This document shows, in pieces, positions 1 through 5,425 of a stretch of DNA of 8,365 nucleotides. Position 1 is the stretch's first letter. Every line of letters begins with the position of its first letter. A program made the translations under genes and the position numbers. Under the pieces are notes generated by a model that worked only from the letters and a program-made list of their open reading frames with translations, did not search any database and was not told the DNA's origin. This stretch comes from Pseudomonadota bacterium (lineage in GTDB: Bacteria; Pseudomonadota; Alphaproteobacteria; Acetobacterales; Acetobacteraceae): the NCBI GenBank assembly GCA_021845835.1, contig JAJZVE010000180.1, forward strand, positions 1 through 8,365, given 5' to 3'.

Positions 1-5
1 CCGTT

Positions 6-200
6 TCAGCCGCGCCCGCCGCCGAACACCGCGTCGGCGGCGCTGCGGTGGCCGCGCCTGCGGCCGATTTCAGCCTCCGCGCGCGCGATCTCGCCGCGCA
101 GTTCGGCGATGTAGGCCTCCAGCTCGGCCACCCCGAGGCCGTCCATCCGGAGCGGCTGCAGCCGGTCGGGCCGCGGGAGCGCCCGCTCTTCATCTTCCAT
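6..200 (-). CDS. DUF1192 family small coiled-coil protein
   Basis: A 64-residue protein read from ATG at 200. It has a short acidic/proline N-terminus, then a helical stretch at about residues 20-48 (GVAELEAYIAELRGEIARAE), and ends with AADAVFGGG. This order (a 'V-EL---I--L--EI-R' helix followed by 'AAD--F') is the signature of DUF1192, a short alphaproteobacterial family of unknown function. A second in-frame ATG lies directly upstream at 203; an AGGGAAG-like ribosome site about 7 nt before it serves either start. The open frame extends back to 287, but that extension is Arg/Pro-rich and unlike the family. It is divergent from the TrcR-type gene, so the two may share a regulatory region. I infer a cytoplasmic protein that forms a coiled coil; no enzymatic motif is visible. 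Confidence 0.8.
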   Translation of the reverse strand: MEDEERALPRPDRLQPLRMDGLGVAELEAYIAELRGEIARAEAEIGRRRGHRSAADAVFGGGRG

Positions 201-261
201 CATCAATGACTTCCCTGAAGCTGGTGCGTTGCATTCTGGTGACGGACGGCGGCTGTGACGC

Positions 262-290
262 TTGACCCCGCCCGGCCGGGCGTCCATATG
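262..290 (+). promoter_or_regulatory. Candidate sigma70-type promoter of the TrcR-type gene, with an internal palindrome
   Basis: TTGACC at 262-267 (five of six consensus -35 bases), a 17-nt spacer, then CATATG at 285-290 as a weak -10. The spacer holds a perfect 14-bp palindrome, CGCCCGGCCGGGCG (269-282), which could be a protein-binding site or simply GC-rich symmetry. A second -10-like hexamer, TATCAT (304-309), lies downstream without a matching -35. Transcription would start near 297, giving a leader of about 70 nt. Confidence 0.45.
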
Positions 291-366
291 CCCGCCTCTC
301 CTTTATCATAACGGCACGCTGCCACAGGTCGCGCGCCGCCTGCGCGAGCCGCGAAGGGTGACCGCC

Positions 367-951
367 ATGACGACCATGCCGCTGATGCCGAAGGCCACCG
401 CCGTGTGGCTGATCGAAAAGACCGCCCTCACCTTCACCCAGATCGCCGAGTTCTGCGGCATGCACCCGCTGGAAGTGCAGGCGATCGCCGACGGCGAGGT
501 GGCGCAGGGCATCGTCGGCTACGATCCGGTCGCCAACGGCCAGTTGACGCCGGCGGAAATCCGCCGCTGCGAGGCCGACACCAACGCGCGGCTGAAACTG
601 TTGCCGAGCACTTTGCCGATCCCCAAGCGTGCCCGCGGCGCCCGCTACACCCCGGTCGCCAAGCGCAACGACCGCCCGGACGGCATCGCCTTCCTGCTGC
701 GCAACTACCCGCAGCTGTCGGAGGCGCAGATCGCCAAGATGATGGGGACCACCAAGGAGACGATCCAGAAGGTGCGCGACCGCACACACTGGAACTCCGC
801 CAACATCAAGCCGCGCGATCCGGTGATCCTGGGCCTGTGCAGTCAGACCGACCTGAACGCGATGGTGACGCAGGCCAATGAACGCCTGGCGCGGGAAGGT
901 CATGCGGTGCCCCCGGCGCCGCCGCCGTCCGACGCGGACGAGGCCGCCTGA
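367..951 (+). CDS. TrcR-type cell-cycle transcriptional regulator (DUF1013 family)
   Basis: A 194-residue protein. The N-terminus, MPLMPKATAVWLIEKTAL, followed by TFTQIAEFCGMHPLEVQAIA (about residues 22-41), is characteristic of the alphaproteobacterial DUF1013 family, now called TrcR and linked to cell-cycle transcription. A second helix-turn-helix-like segment, QLSEAQIAKMMGTTKETIQK, lies at about 116-135 and is followed by the conserved RTHWNSANIKPRDPV block. The last 20 or so residues are a disordered Pro/Asp-rich tail. ATG 367 is preceded by a GAAGGG-like ribosome site; ATG 376 (MPLMPK) is an equally plausible start closer to the family consensus. The open frame reaches back to 262, but that part does not resemble the family and overlaps the promoter candidate. 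I infer a cytoplasmic DNA- or polymerase-associated regulator; its targets cannot be seen here. Confidence 0.88.
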   Translation: MTTMPLMPKATAVWLIEKTALTFTQIAEFCGMHPLEVQAIADGEVAQGIVGYDPVANGQLTPAEIRRCEADTNARLKLLPSTLPIPKRARGARYTPVAKRNDRPDGIAFLLRNYPQLSEAQIAKMMGTTKETIQKVRDRTHWNSANIKPRDPVILGLCSQTDLNAMVTQANERLAREGHAVPPAPPPSDADEAA

Positions 952-957
952 GCGGCC
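942..957. terminator. Hairpin over the stop codon, possible bidirectional terminator
   Basis: GGCCGC (942-947), loop CTGA, GCGGCC (952-957): a perfect 6-bp stem whose loop includes the TGA of the TrcR-type gene. It lies between convergent genes 33 nt apart, where a terminator is expected. There is no T-run on either side, so intrinsic termination is uncertain. Confidence 0.35.
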
Positions 958-984
958 CCGCCGTGTCGGTCGCCGCCGTCGGCT

Positions 985-1161
985 TCAGACGTGCTCGGCG
1001 GCGCGCAGTCGTTCCATCTCCTCCTTCAGTCGCAGCTTCTCAAGCTTCAGCCGCAGCATCACGTCGGCATCCGGTCTGGGTCGCTGGTCTTCGTCGAATA
1101 TCCGGCTCTCCAGCTCCGCGTGGCGGGACTTCAGGCTTTCGATGCGGGACTGCAGGGTCAT
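985..1161 (-). CDS. DUF465 (YdcH-like) small coiled-coil protein, copy 1
   Basis: A 58-residue, highly charged helical protein, MTLQSRIESLKSRHAELE at the start and RLKLEKLRLKEEMERL near the C-terminus. The layout of two short heptad-rich helices separated by a loop (RPRPDADV, about residues 27-34), with the second containing 'LK-EKL-LKEE--RL', matches DUF465/YdcH, whose function is poorly known. The start is well supported: GGAGGACTC lies immediately upstream of ATG 1161, one of the best ribosome sites in the window. It is convergent with the TrcR-type gene and divergent from a second DUF465 gene. The two copies are clearly paralogous in type but not recent duplicates, since their sequences differ throughout. 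Likely cytoplasmic and oligomeric. Confidence 0.82.
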   Translation of the reverse strand: MTLQSRIESLKSRHAELESRIFDEDQRPRPDADVMLRLKLEKLRLKEEMERLRAAEHV

Positions 1162-1183
1162 GAGTCCTCCTGATCTGCTGGAT

Positions 1184-1220
1184 GCGGTCGCGCGGGCCGA
1201 GCGCATCCCGGCCCGACCGC
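1184..1220. repeat. Long inverted repeat in the leader of DUF465 copy 1
   Basis: GCGGTC (1184-1189), four unpaired bases GCGC, GGGCCG (1194-1199), a 9-nt loop, then CGGCCC (1209-1214) and GACCGC (1215-1220). This gives a 12-bp stem with one 4-nt bulge, starting 23 nt upstream of the minus-strand start codon. It could be a structured 5' leader or a protein-binding site. It is not followed by a T-run on either strand. Confidence 0.5.
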
Positions 1221-1233
1221 AAAATCGTAATAC

Positions 1234-1254
1234 CGTTCCGTGGCGGAACGCCAC
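1234..1254. repeat. Two overlapping, mutually exclusive inverted repeats
   Basis: CGTTCCG-TGG-CGGAACG (1234-1250) is a perfect 7-bp stem with a 3-nt loop. GTGGCG-GAA-CGCCAC (1240-1254) is a perfect 6-bp stem that reuses part of the same bases. The two cannot form together. They sit 52-72 nt upstream of DUF465 copy 2 and next to an AT-richer stretch (1221-1232) that may carry a -10 element. Confidence 0.45.
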
Positions 1255-1305
1255 CGCTATCCGCAGCCGCTGCGCAGGGCGCCGGTTTCGTGCTATGGGG
1301 CCGCC

Positions 1306-1509
1306 ATGTTGAGCGACCGTGACTCGCTCCTGCGCAAGCTGCACGGGTTGCGCAGCGAGCACCGCGACCTGGACACGGTGATCGCCCGTCTGGCGGAGCA
1401 GGGGGCGCTGGACCAGTTGCAACTGGTTCGCCTCAAGAAGCGCAAGCTGCTGCTGAAGGACGAGATCGCCTGGCTGGAATCGCGGCTGATCCCGGACTCG
1501 ATCGCATGA
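1306..1509 (+). CDS. DUF465 (YdcH-like) small coiled-coil protein, copy 2
   Basis: A 67-residue protein from ATG 1306. Its first helix ([20 protein letters not shown]) and its second ([20 protein letters not shown]) match DUF465/YdcH; the 'L--LKK-KL-LKDEI--LE' core at about residues 41-60 is the family's most recognisable part. The frame is open upstream to an ATG at 1240, but that extension is Arg/Pro-rich and overlaps the inverted repeats, so it is unlikely to be translated. Its TGA (1507-1509) overlaps the ATG of a 13-codon mini-ORF, which in turn overlaps the purE start. This gene is therefore probably co-transcribed, and perhaps translationally coupled, with purE and purK. Its biochemical role is unknown; the link with purine synthesis may be positional only. 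Confidence 0.82.
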   Translation: MLSDRDSLLRKLHGLRSEHRDLDTVIARLAEQGALDQLQLVRLKKRKLLLKDEIAWLESRLIPDSIA

Positions 1510-1547
1510 GCATGAAGATACTCGATCCTATGAAGACGGGCGCGTGA
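1506..1547 (+). CDS. 13-codon mini-ORF bridging DUF465 copy 2 and purE (possible coupling relay)
   Basis: The reading frame encodes [13 protein letters not shown] and stops. Its ATG overlaps the preceding TGA as ATGA (1506-1509), and its own TGA overlaps the purE GTG as GTGA (1544-1547). Neither junction has a clear ribosome site, so a ribosome finishing the DUF465 gene could pass through this frame to purE by termination-reinitiation. No homology can be judged at this length. It may equally be chance in a 34-nt spacer. Confidence 0.3.
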   Translation: MSMKILDPMKTGA

Positions 1548-2041
1548 CCGCCACGCCGCCGCTGGTCGGCATCATCATGGGCAGCACCTCCGACTGGGCC
1601 ACGCTGCGCCACGCCGCCGATACGCTTGAGCGGCTGGCCGTGCCGCACGAGGTCCGCGTGGTGTCCGCGCATCGCACGCCGGACCGCCTCGCGGCCTATG
1701 CGCGCGGCGCGCGGGCGCGGGGCCTGCGCGTCATCATCGCCGGCGCCGGCGGGGCGGCGCATCTGCCCGGCATGTGCGCCGCCTGGACGCCGCTGCCCGT
1801 GCTTGGTGTGCCGGTGGAAAGTGCGATGCTCAAGGGGCTGGATTCGCTGCTTTCCATCGTGCAGATGCCGGCCGGGGTGCCGGTCGGCACGCTGGCGATC
1901 GGGCGCGCCGGCGCGGTCAATGCGGCGCTGCTCGCCGCCGCCATCCTGGCCGGCGGCGATGCGGCGCTGGCCGCCCGGCTCGATGCCTGGCGCGCGGCGC
2001 AGACCGACGCTGTGCCCGACCAGCCGCCGCCCGCCGCATGA
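1544..2041 (+). CDS. purE: N5-carboxyaminoimidazole ribonucleotide mutase
   Basis: A 165-residue class I PurE. It moves the carboxyl group of N5-CAIR (made by PurK) to C4, giving CAIR in de novo purine synthesis. Visible family motifs are GSTSD at residues 13-17 (phosphate and substrate binding), SAHRTP at 41-46 with the catalytic His at 43, and [11 protein letters not shown] at 67-77. Next come the PVLGVPV strand and [19 protein letters not shown], all in the normal order. Length and motifs fit the octameric class I enzyme that works with PurK rather than the metazoan AIR carboxylase type. The start is GTG 1544; no ATG or convincing ribosome site lies in frame upstream, and the first conserved residues begin at about position 7. 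It overlaps purK by 4 nt (ATGA), so the pair is translationally coupled. Confidence 0.96.
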   Translation: MTATPPLVGIIMGSTSDWATLRHAADTLERLAVPHEVRVVSAHRTPDRLAAYARGARARGLRVIIAGAGGAAHLPGMCAAWTPLPVLGVPVESAMLKGLDSLLSIVQMPAGVPVGTLAIGRAGAVNAALLAAAILAGGDAALAARLDAWRAAQTDAVPDQPPPAA

Positions 2042-3192
2042 CCGGCTTTCCGCTGCCGCCCAACGCCACGATCGGCATCGTCGGCGGCGGGCAGCTCGGG
2101 CGCATGTCGGCGCTGGCGGCGGCGCGGCTCGGCTATCGCTGCCACGTGCTGACCCCCGAACCCGACAGCCCCGCCGGCCAGGTCGCCGCCGGCGTCACGC
2201 TCGGCGATTACGAGGATCCGGCGGCGCTGCGGGATTTTGCCCTGCACGCCGATGTCGTCACCTTCGAGTTCGAAAACGTCAGCGCCGAAGGTCTTGATCT
2301 TCTGGCATCCATCAGGCCGGTCCGCCCCTCGCCCGCGGTGCTGCGCACCAGCCAGGAGCGAATAGTCGAAAAGAGTTTCCTTAATGCCGCCGGCGTGCCG
2401 ACGGCGCCCTGGGCGGCGGTGACGAGCGAATCCGACCTTGCCGCCGCGGTCGCCAGGATCGGCCTGCCGGCGATCCTGAAGACGACGCGGCTTGGCTATG
2501 ACGGGCGTGGCCAGGCGCGGCTGGAACGGCCGGAACACGTGCTGCCGGCCTATCGGCGGCTGCTGCCGCATCCGCTGATCCTCGAAGGCGTGGTCGATTT
2601 TTCCTGCGAAATCAGCGTGGTGTGTGCCCGCGGCGCGGACGGCGGCTATGCCGCGTTCGACGTGGTGGAGAACCGGCACCGCGACCACATCCTCGACCTC
2701 ACCTTCGCGCCCGCGCGCATCCCGGAGGAGACCGCGGCGGCGGCGCAGGCGATCGCGCGGCGCGTTGCCGAGGCGCTCGATCTGGTCGGGCTGCTGGCGG
2801 TGGAGATGTTCGTCGCCGCCGACGGCCGCGTGCTGGCCAACGAGATAGCGCCGCGGCCGCACAATTCCGGCCACTGGACCATCGACGCCTGCCCCGCGAG
2901 CCAGTTCGAGCTGCATGTCCGCGCCATCGCCGGCCTGCCCTTGCCGCCGGCGCGGCGCCATTCCGATGCGGTGATGAAGAACCTGGTGGGACCGCGGGAG
3001 ATGGCGCTGTGGCCGGCGATCCTGGCCACGCCCGGCCTGATCCCGCATCTCTACGGCAAGACCGAGGCGCGCAGCGGGCGCAAGATGGGGCACGTGACGC
3101 GGCTGTTCGCGAAGGGCGGCCTGCCCGGCCCGTTCGGGATCGCGGCGGCGCTCGGCGTACTCGGCACGGATGCCGGCCTTGATCCTGAGTGA
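2038..3192 (+). CDS. purK: N5-carboxyaminoimidazole ribonucleotide synthase
   Basis: A 384-residue ATP-grasp enzyme that uses ATP and bicarbonate to turn AIR into N5-CAIR, the substrate of the neighbouring PurE. The N-terminal fold has GGGQLGRM at residues 16-23 and FEFENV at 76-81. The ATP-grasp core has [13 protein letters not shown] at 147-159. The metal- and substrate-binding signature [13 protein letters not shown] lies at 268-280, followed by the [15 protein letters not shown] segment. The C-terminal GRKMGHV (347-353) is also typical of PurK. Length is normal for the family. The ATG at 2038 shares four bases with the purE stop. The 3' end overlaps the start of the dedA-like gene by 23 nt. 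All key residues I can check are present, so the enzyme should be active. Confidence 0.96.
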   Translation: MTGFPLPPNATIGIVGGGQLGRMSALAAARLGYRCHVLTPEPDSPAGQVAAGVTLGDYEDPAALRDFALHADVVTFEFENVSAEGLDLLASIRPVRPSPAVLRTSQERIVEKSFLNAAGVPTAPWAAVTSESDLAAAVARIGLPAILKTTRLGYDGRGQARLERPEHVLPAYRRLLPHPLILEGVVDFSCEISVVCARGADGGYAAFDVVENRHRDHILDLTFAPARIPEETAAAAQAIARRVAEALDLVGLLAVEMFVAADGRVLANEIAPRPHNSGHWTIDACPASQFELHVRAIAGLPLPPARRHSDAVMKNLVGPREMALWPAILATPGLIPHLYGKTEARSGRKMGHVTRLFAKGGLPGPFGIAAALGVLGTDAGLDPE

Positions 3193-3811
3193 GCACGCGA
3201 TCTTCCATCTGGTCGAGCGCTTCGGGCCGGGCGTGGTCGGGGGGGTGGCGGCGCTGGAGGCCACCGGCCTGCCGGTGCCGGCCGAGAGCCTGCTGATCGC
3301 GACCGCTGCCTATGCCGGATCGACCGGGCACCTCTCGATCGCCCTGGTGGTCGGCGCCGCCGCTGCCGGCGCGATCCTGGGCGACAATCTCGGCTACCTG
3401 ATCGGCCGCAGCCTCGGCTACGCCGTGCTGCACCGCTGGGGAAAATATGTCGGGCTGAGCGAGGACCGCCTGCTGCTCGGCCGCTATCTGTTCCGCCGGC
3501 ACGGCGGCAAGGTGGTGTTCTTCGGCCGCTTCGTCGCCCTGCTGCGCACGCTCGCCGCCCTGCTCGCCGGCGCCAACCGGATGCCCTGGCCGCATTTCCT
3601 GTTCGCCAACGCGGCCGGCGGCATCCTGTGGGCCTGCGCCTACGGGTTCGGCGCCTATGCGCTCGGCAATGAGGTCAGGCGCATCAGCGGGCCGGCGGCG
3701 ATCGTGCTCGGCGCGGCGGCAACGATCGCGGTGGTGACGGGCGTGCTTTACCTGCGCAAGCACGAGGCGCAGCTCACCGAGCAGGCGCGGCGCGCTTTGG
3801 CCGACCGCTGA
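3170..3811 (+). CDS. DedA-family (VTT/SNARE-associated domain) integral membrane protein
   Basis: A 213-residue membrane protein. DedA hallmarks are present: E-x-x-G-x-P-x-P-x-E as EATGLPVPAE at residues 30-39 (both acidic residues kept), GAILGDNLGYLIGRSLG at 67-83, and FFGRFVALLRTLAALLAG at 117-134 with Arg120 and Arg126. Hydrophobic spans lie near 20-50, 56-80, 114-135, 142-165 and 175-197, with a basic cytoplasmic-looking tail. DedA proteins are inner-membrane proteins linked to polyprenyl-phosphate or phospholipid flipping and membrane homeostasis; the substrate cannot be told here. ATG 3170 lies inside purK (23-nt overlap) and has no strong ribosome site, which suggests coupling to purK translation. 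Its TGA is only 4 nt from the stop of the convergent RES toxin gene. Confidence 0.9.
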   Translation: MPALILSEHAIFHLVERFGPGVVGGVAALEATGLPVPAESLLIATAAYAGSTGHLSIALVVGAAAAGAILGDNLGYLIGRSLGYAVLHRWGKYVGLSEDRLLLGRYLFRRHGGKVVFFGRFVALLRTLAALLAGANRMPWPHFLFANAAGGILWACAYGFGAYALGNEVRRISGPAAIVLGAAATIAVVTGVLYLRKHEAQLTEQARRALADR

Positions 3812-3815
3812 CCCG

Positions 3816-4253
3816 TCACGCCGGCCCCAGCAGGCGTGGATCGAAGCGGAACGGTTCGGTCGAGACGACCCGTGCCAGTCCGGCCGCCGGATGCAGCGGA
3901 TCGAGCAGCAGGTTGGCCGCCTGCGGCACGATCACCGACGCCACGCGCAGCACCGGCGTGGCGCGCTGCGCGAGCCAGCGGTCGCCGGTTTCGCGCGGCC
4001 CCGCCGCCCCCGGCACGGCCTGTTGCGGCGGCGGGTCGTCGGGCAGCTCGGCCCGCAGCATCACGTAATCGTCCGGCAGATCCTCCGGTGCGAGGTCAAG
4101 ATGGACCAGCACCTCCACCAGCGCGAGCGCCGGATGCTCGGCGAGATAAACGACCGGCCGTCCGGGGCTGTTCCAGCGTCCGCCGAGGCGCCGCGCGCCT
4201 TCTCCGTCCAGCGCCGCGAACGGCGCCCGGCAGAGGCGCCACGCCGCAATCAA
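3816..4253 (-). CDS. RES-domain toxin (probable NAD+-consuming toxin of a RES/Xre pair)
   Basis: A 145-residue protein beginning WRLCRAPFAALDGEGARR. RES family features are in order: GGRWNSPG at residues 24-31 (Arg26), VVYLAEHPALALVEVLVHL at 34-52 (Tyr36, Glu47), RVASVIVPQAANLLLDPLHP at 103-122 (Ser106, Asn114), and the C-terminal PFRFDPRLL. The family's conserved Arg, Tyr, Glu and Ser residues thus appear intact. Characterised RES toxins break down NAD+, in some cases by phosphorolysis, and halt growth; activity here is inferred. The start is TTG 4253, overlapping the antitoxin TGA as TTGA, with no ribosome site upstream. This fits low, coupled toxin translation. A longer open frame to 4373 exists, but it overlaps the antitoxin and is compositionally unlike the family. 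The gene ends 4 nt from the convergent dedA gene. Confidence 0.88.
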   Translation of the reverse strand: MIAAWRLCRAPFAALDGEGARRLGGRWNSPGRPVVYLAEHPALALVEVLVHLDLAPEDLPDDYVMLRAELPDDPPPQQAVPGAAGPRETGDRWLAQRATPVLRVASVIVPQAANLLLDPLHPAAGLARVVSTEPFRFDPRLLGPA

Positions 4254-4660
4254 GCAGCGATGCCGTGATCGATCCAGCCCAGCACGCGCGCGACCCGCTG
4301 GGCGCCCAGATCGGTATCGAGCAGGTCGAGCGGCGCGGCTCCGTCCAGCACCCGGCTCGGGCGCCGCAGCCACCGCGCCGCCTTGTCCAGCCCGCCGAAC
4401 GTTTCGCGCGCCTGCGCGATCACGCGCAGCAGCCGCATCAGCCGGTCCGACTGCTCCGGCGACAGGGTGCCGAGGCCTCGCCGGTGCGCGAGCGTCTTGC
4501 GCGAGATCGCCAGCCGATCGAGCTCGGCGGCCGTCACGATGCCGTCCGCCACCACCTCGTCAACCAGCGCCACCGGCAGCCCCGCCCGCACCGCGGCGGC
4601 GAGCCGCGCCGCACCGGCATCCTCGCGAACGTCGTCAAGCAGCCTAAGCGCCGCACTCAT
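4250..4660 (-). CDS. Xre/MbcA/ParS-type antitoxin (DUF2384 toxin-binding domain)
   Basis: A 136-residue protein. The N-terminal and central part (about 24-68, including VADGIVTAAELDRLAISRKT) looks like the helix-turn-helix region of Xre-type RES antitoxins. The C-terminal part (about 80-136: ARETFGGLDKAARWLRRP, then a 'LDGAAPLDLL' block and GAQRVARVLGWIDHG) is the DUF2384 toxin-binding domain, with its usual 'A--WL--P---L-G--P-DLL-T--GA--V' pattern. It should bind and neutralise the RES protein encoded next and probably repress its own promoter. ATG 4660 follows GGCGGAAGCC, a moderate ribosome site. Toxin and antitoxin overlap by 4 nt, in the antitoxin-first order usual for this group. The upstream open frame continues far into icd antisense and is not coding. 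Confidence 0.87.
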   Translation of the reverse strand: MSAALRLLDDVREDAGAARLAAAVRAGLPVALVDEVVADGIVTAAELDRLAISRKTLAHRRGLGTLSPEQSDRLMRLLRVIAQARETFGGLDKAARWLRRPSRVLDGAAPLDLLDTDLGAQRVARVLGWIDHGIAA

Positions 4661-4694
4661 GCCGGCTTCCGCCCATATGCACCAACCATGAGGA

Positions 4695-4723
4695 GATATC
4701 GCCGCAACGCCGCAGCCATTCAA
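4695..4723 (-). promoter_or_regulatory. Candidate promoter of the RES/Xre operon
   Basis: On the minus strand, TTGAAT (4723-4718), a 17-nt spacer and GATATC (4700-4695) form a sigma70-like element. It overlaps the stop codon of the deoxyribosyltransferase gene. Transcription would start near 4688, leaving a leader of roughly 28 nt before the antitoxin ATG. GATATC is itself palindromic and AT-rich in a GC-rich setting. The -10 matches consensus at only three positions, so confidence is low. Confidence 0.35.
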
Positions 4724-5304
4724 GGGGGCGGGCCGGGGCGCGGCCGCAGCCGCTCCGCCGCCGCGCGCACGCACGTCTCGAACAGATCGAGGTCGGCCCA
4801 GCGCAGCGCCGGCGGCAGTTCCGCCGTCGCCAGCGCCCCGCCGGAGGCGGCGATGGCGCCGTCGATCATCAGGTTCTCGCAGCAGCCGAACGCCTCCACC
4901 GCCATCCCCTCGCCGTCCCGCCAGGTTCCGTCCGGATCGCATTGCGCGCCGGGCAGGCGCCGCGTACGCTCGGTGAACGGGTCGGCGCAGCCGCTCCAGC
5001 CGAACACCGGCAGGCCGAGCGCGCGGGCGAAACCGATCTCGAACACCGTGCCGACATCCGCGCTCGGCCCGCGGAACGGCGTGAGGTTGGCGATCAGCGC
5101 GGCGCAGCCGCGGATATGCGCCTCGTTGCGGCGCGCGATGCGCTGCCATTCCGGCAGGCCGGCCCACGCCGGCGGCTCGTCCTCCAGCGGGTCGAGCGGG
5201 AACACGCCCGCCAGCCCATGACGGGCGCAGACCGATTTCAGCGCCGCGCCGCGATCGGCGGGCGCGGGGAGGAATACGTCGGGGCCGGCGAGATAGACGC
5301 GCAT
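4720..5304 (-). CDS. Nucleoside 2-deoxyribosyltransferase family protein
   Basis: A 194-residue protein opening with [13 protein letters not shown], the classic first strand and loop of the family. Next come VFPLDPLED (34-42), [20 protein letters not shown] (57-76), [17 protein letters not shown] (77-93) with Asp83 and the probable nucleophile Glu89, then [10 protein letters not shown]. Characterised members exchange bases on 2'-deoxyribonucleosides or hydrolyse nucleotide N-glycosidic bonds, usually for salvage or pool cleaning. The exact substrate cannot be read here. The start is ATG 5304, which puts the strand at residue 2 as usual; an in-frame ATG at 5325 adds seven unlikely residues. 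The C-terminus is proline-rich. It is divergent from icd and lies 59 nt upstream of the antitoxin gene on the same strand, so it may be co-transcribed with the toxin-antitoxin pair. Confidence 0.85.
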   Translation of the reverse strand: MRVYLAGPDVFLPAPADRGAALKSVCARHGLAGVFPLDPLEDEPPAWAGLPEWQRIARRNEAHIRGCAALIANLTPFRGPSADVGTVFEIGFARALGLPVFGWSGCADPFTERTRRLPGAQCDPDGTWRDGEGMAVEAFGCCENLMIDGAIAASGGALATAELPPALRWADLDLFETCVRAAAERLRPRPGPPP

Positions 5305-5425
5305 GGCGCAACCCTGCCCCACCACAAGGCGGGAACGGAAGGGGCAATGCGCGCCGCCGGCCGGCTTGATGCCGCGCGGCGGAGGTGAGAGAACCCGCCC
5401 ACGCGGAGAATTTCAAGAGGACGGC

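Noticed and set aside
262..366. Upstream extension of the TrcR-type protein to ATG 262
   Set aside because: The extra 35 residues do not resemble the family, begin in the -35 candidate, and ATG 367 has its own ribosome site.
1696..3264. A 522-codon minus-strand open frame antisense to purE and purK
   Set aside because: Low-complexity Arg/Gly/Ala composition with no recognisable domain, and it lies opposite two genes with intact catalytic motifs.
3836..5221. A 461-codon plus-strand open frame over the toxin-antitoxin and deoxyribosyltransferase region
   Set aside because: Arg/Pro/Ala-rich antisense shadow of three minus-strand genes whose motifs are clear.
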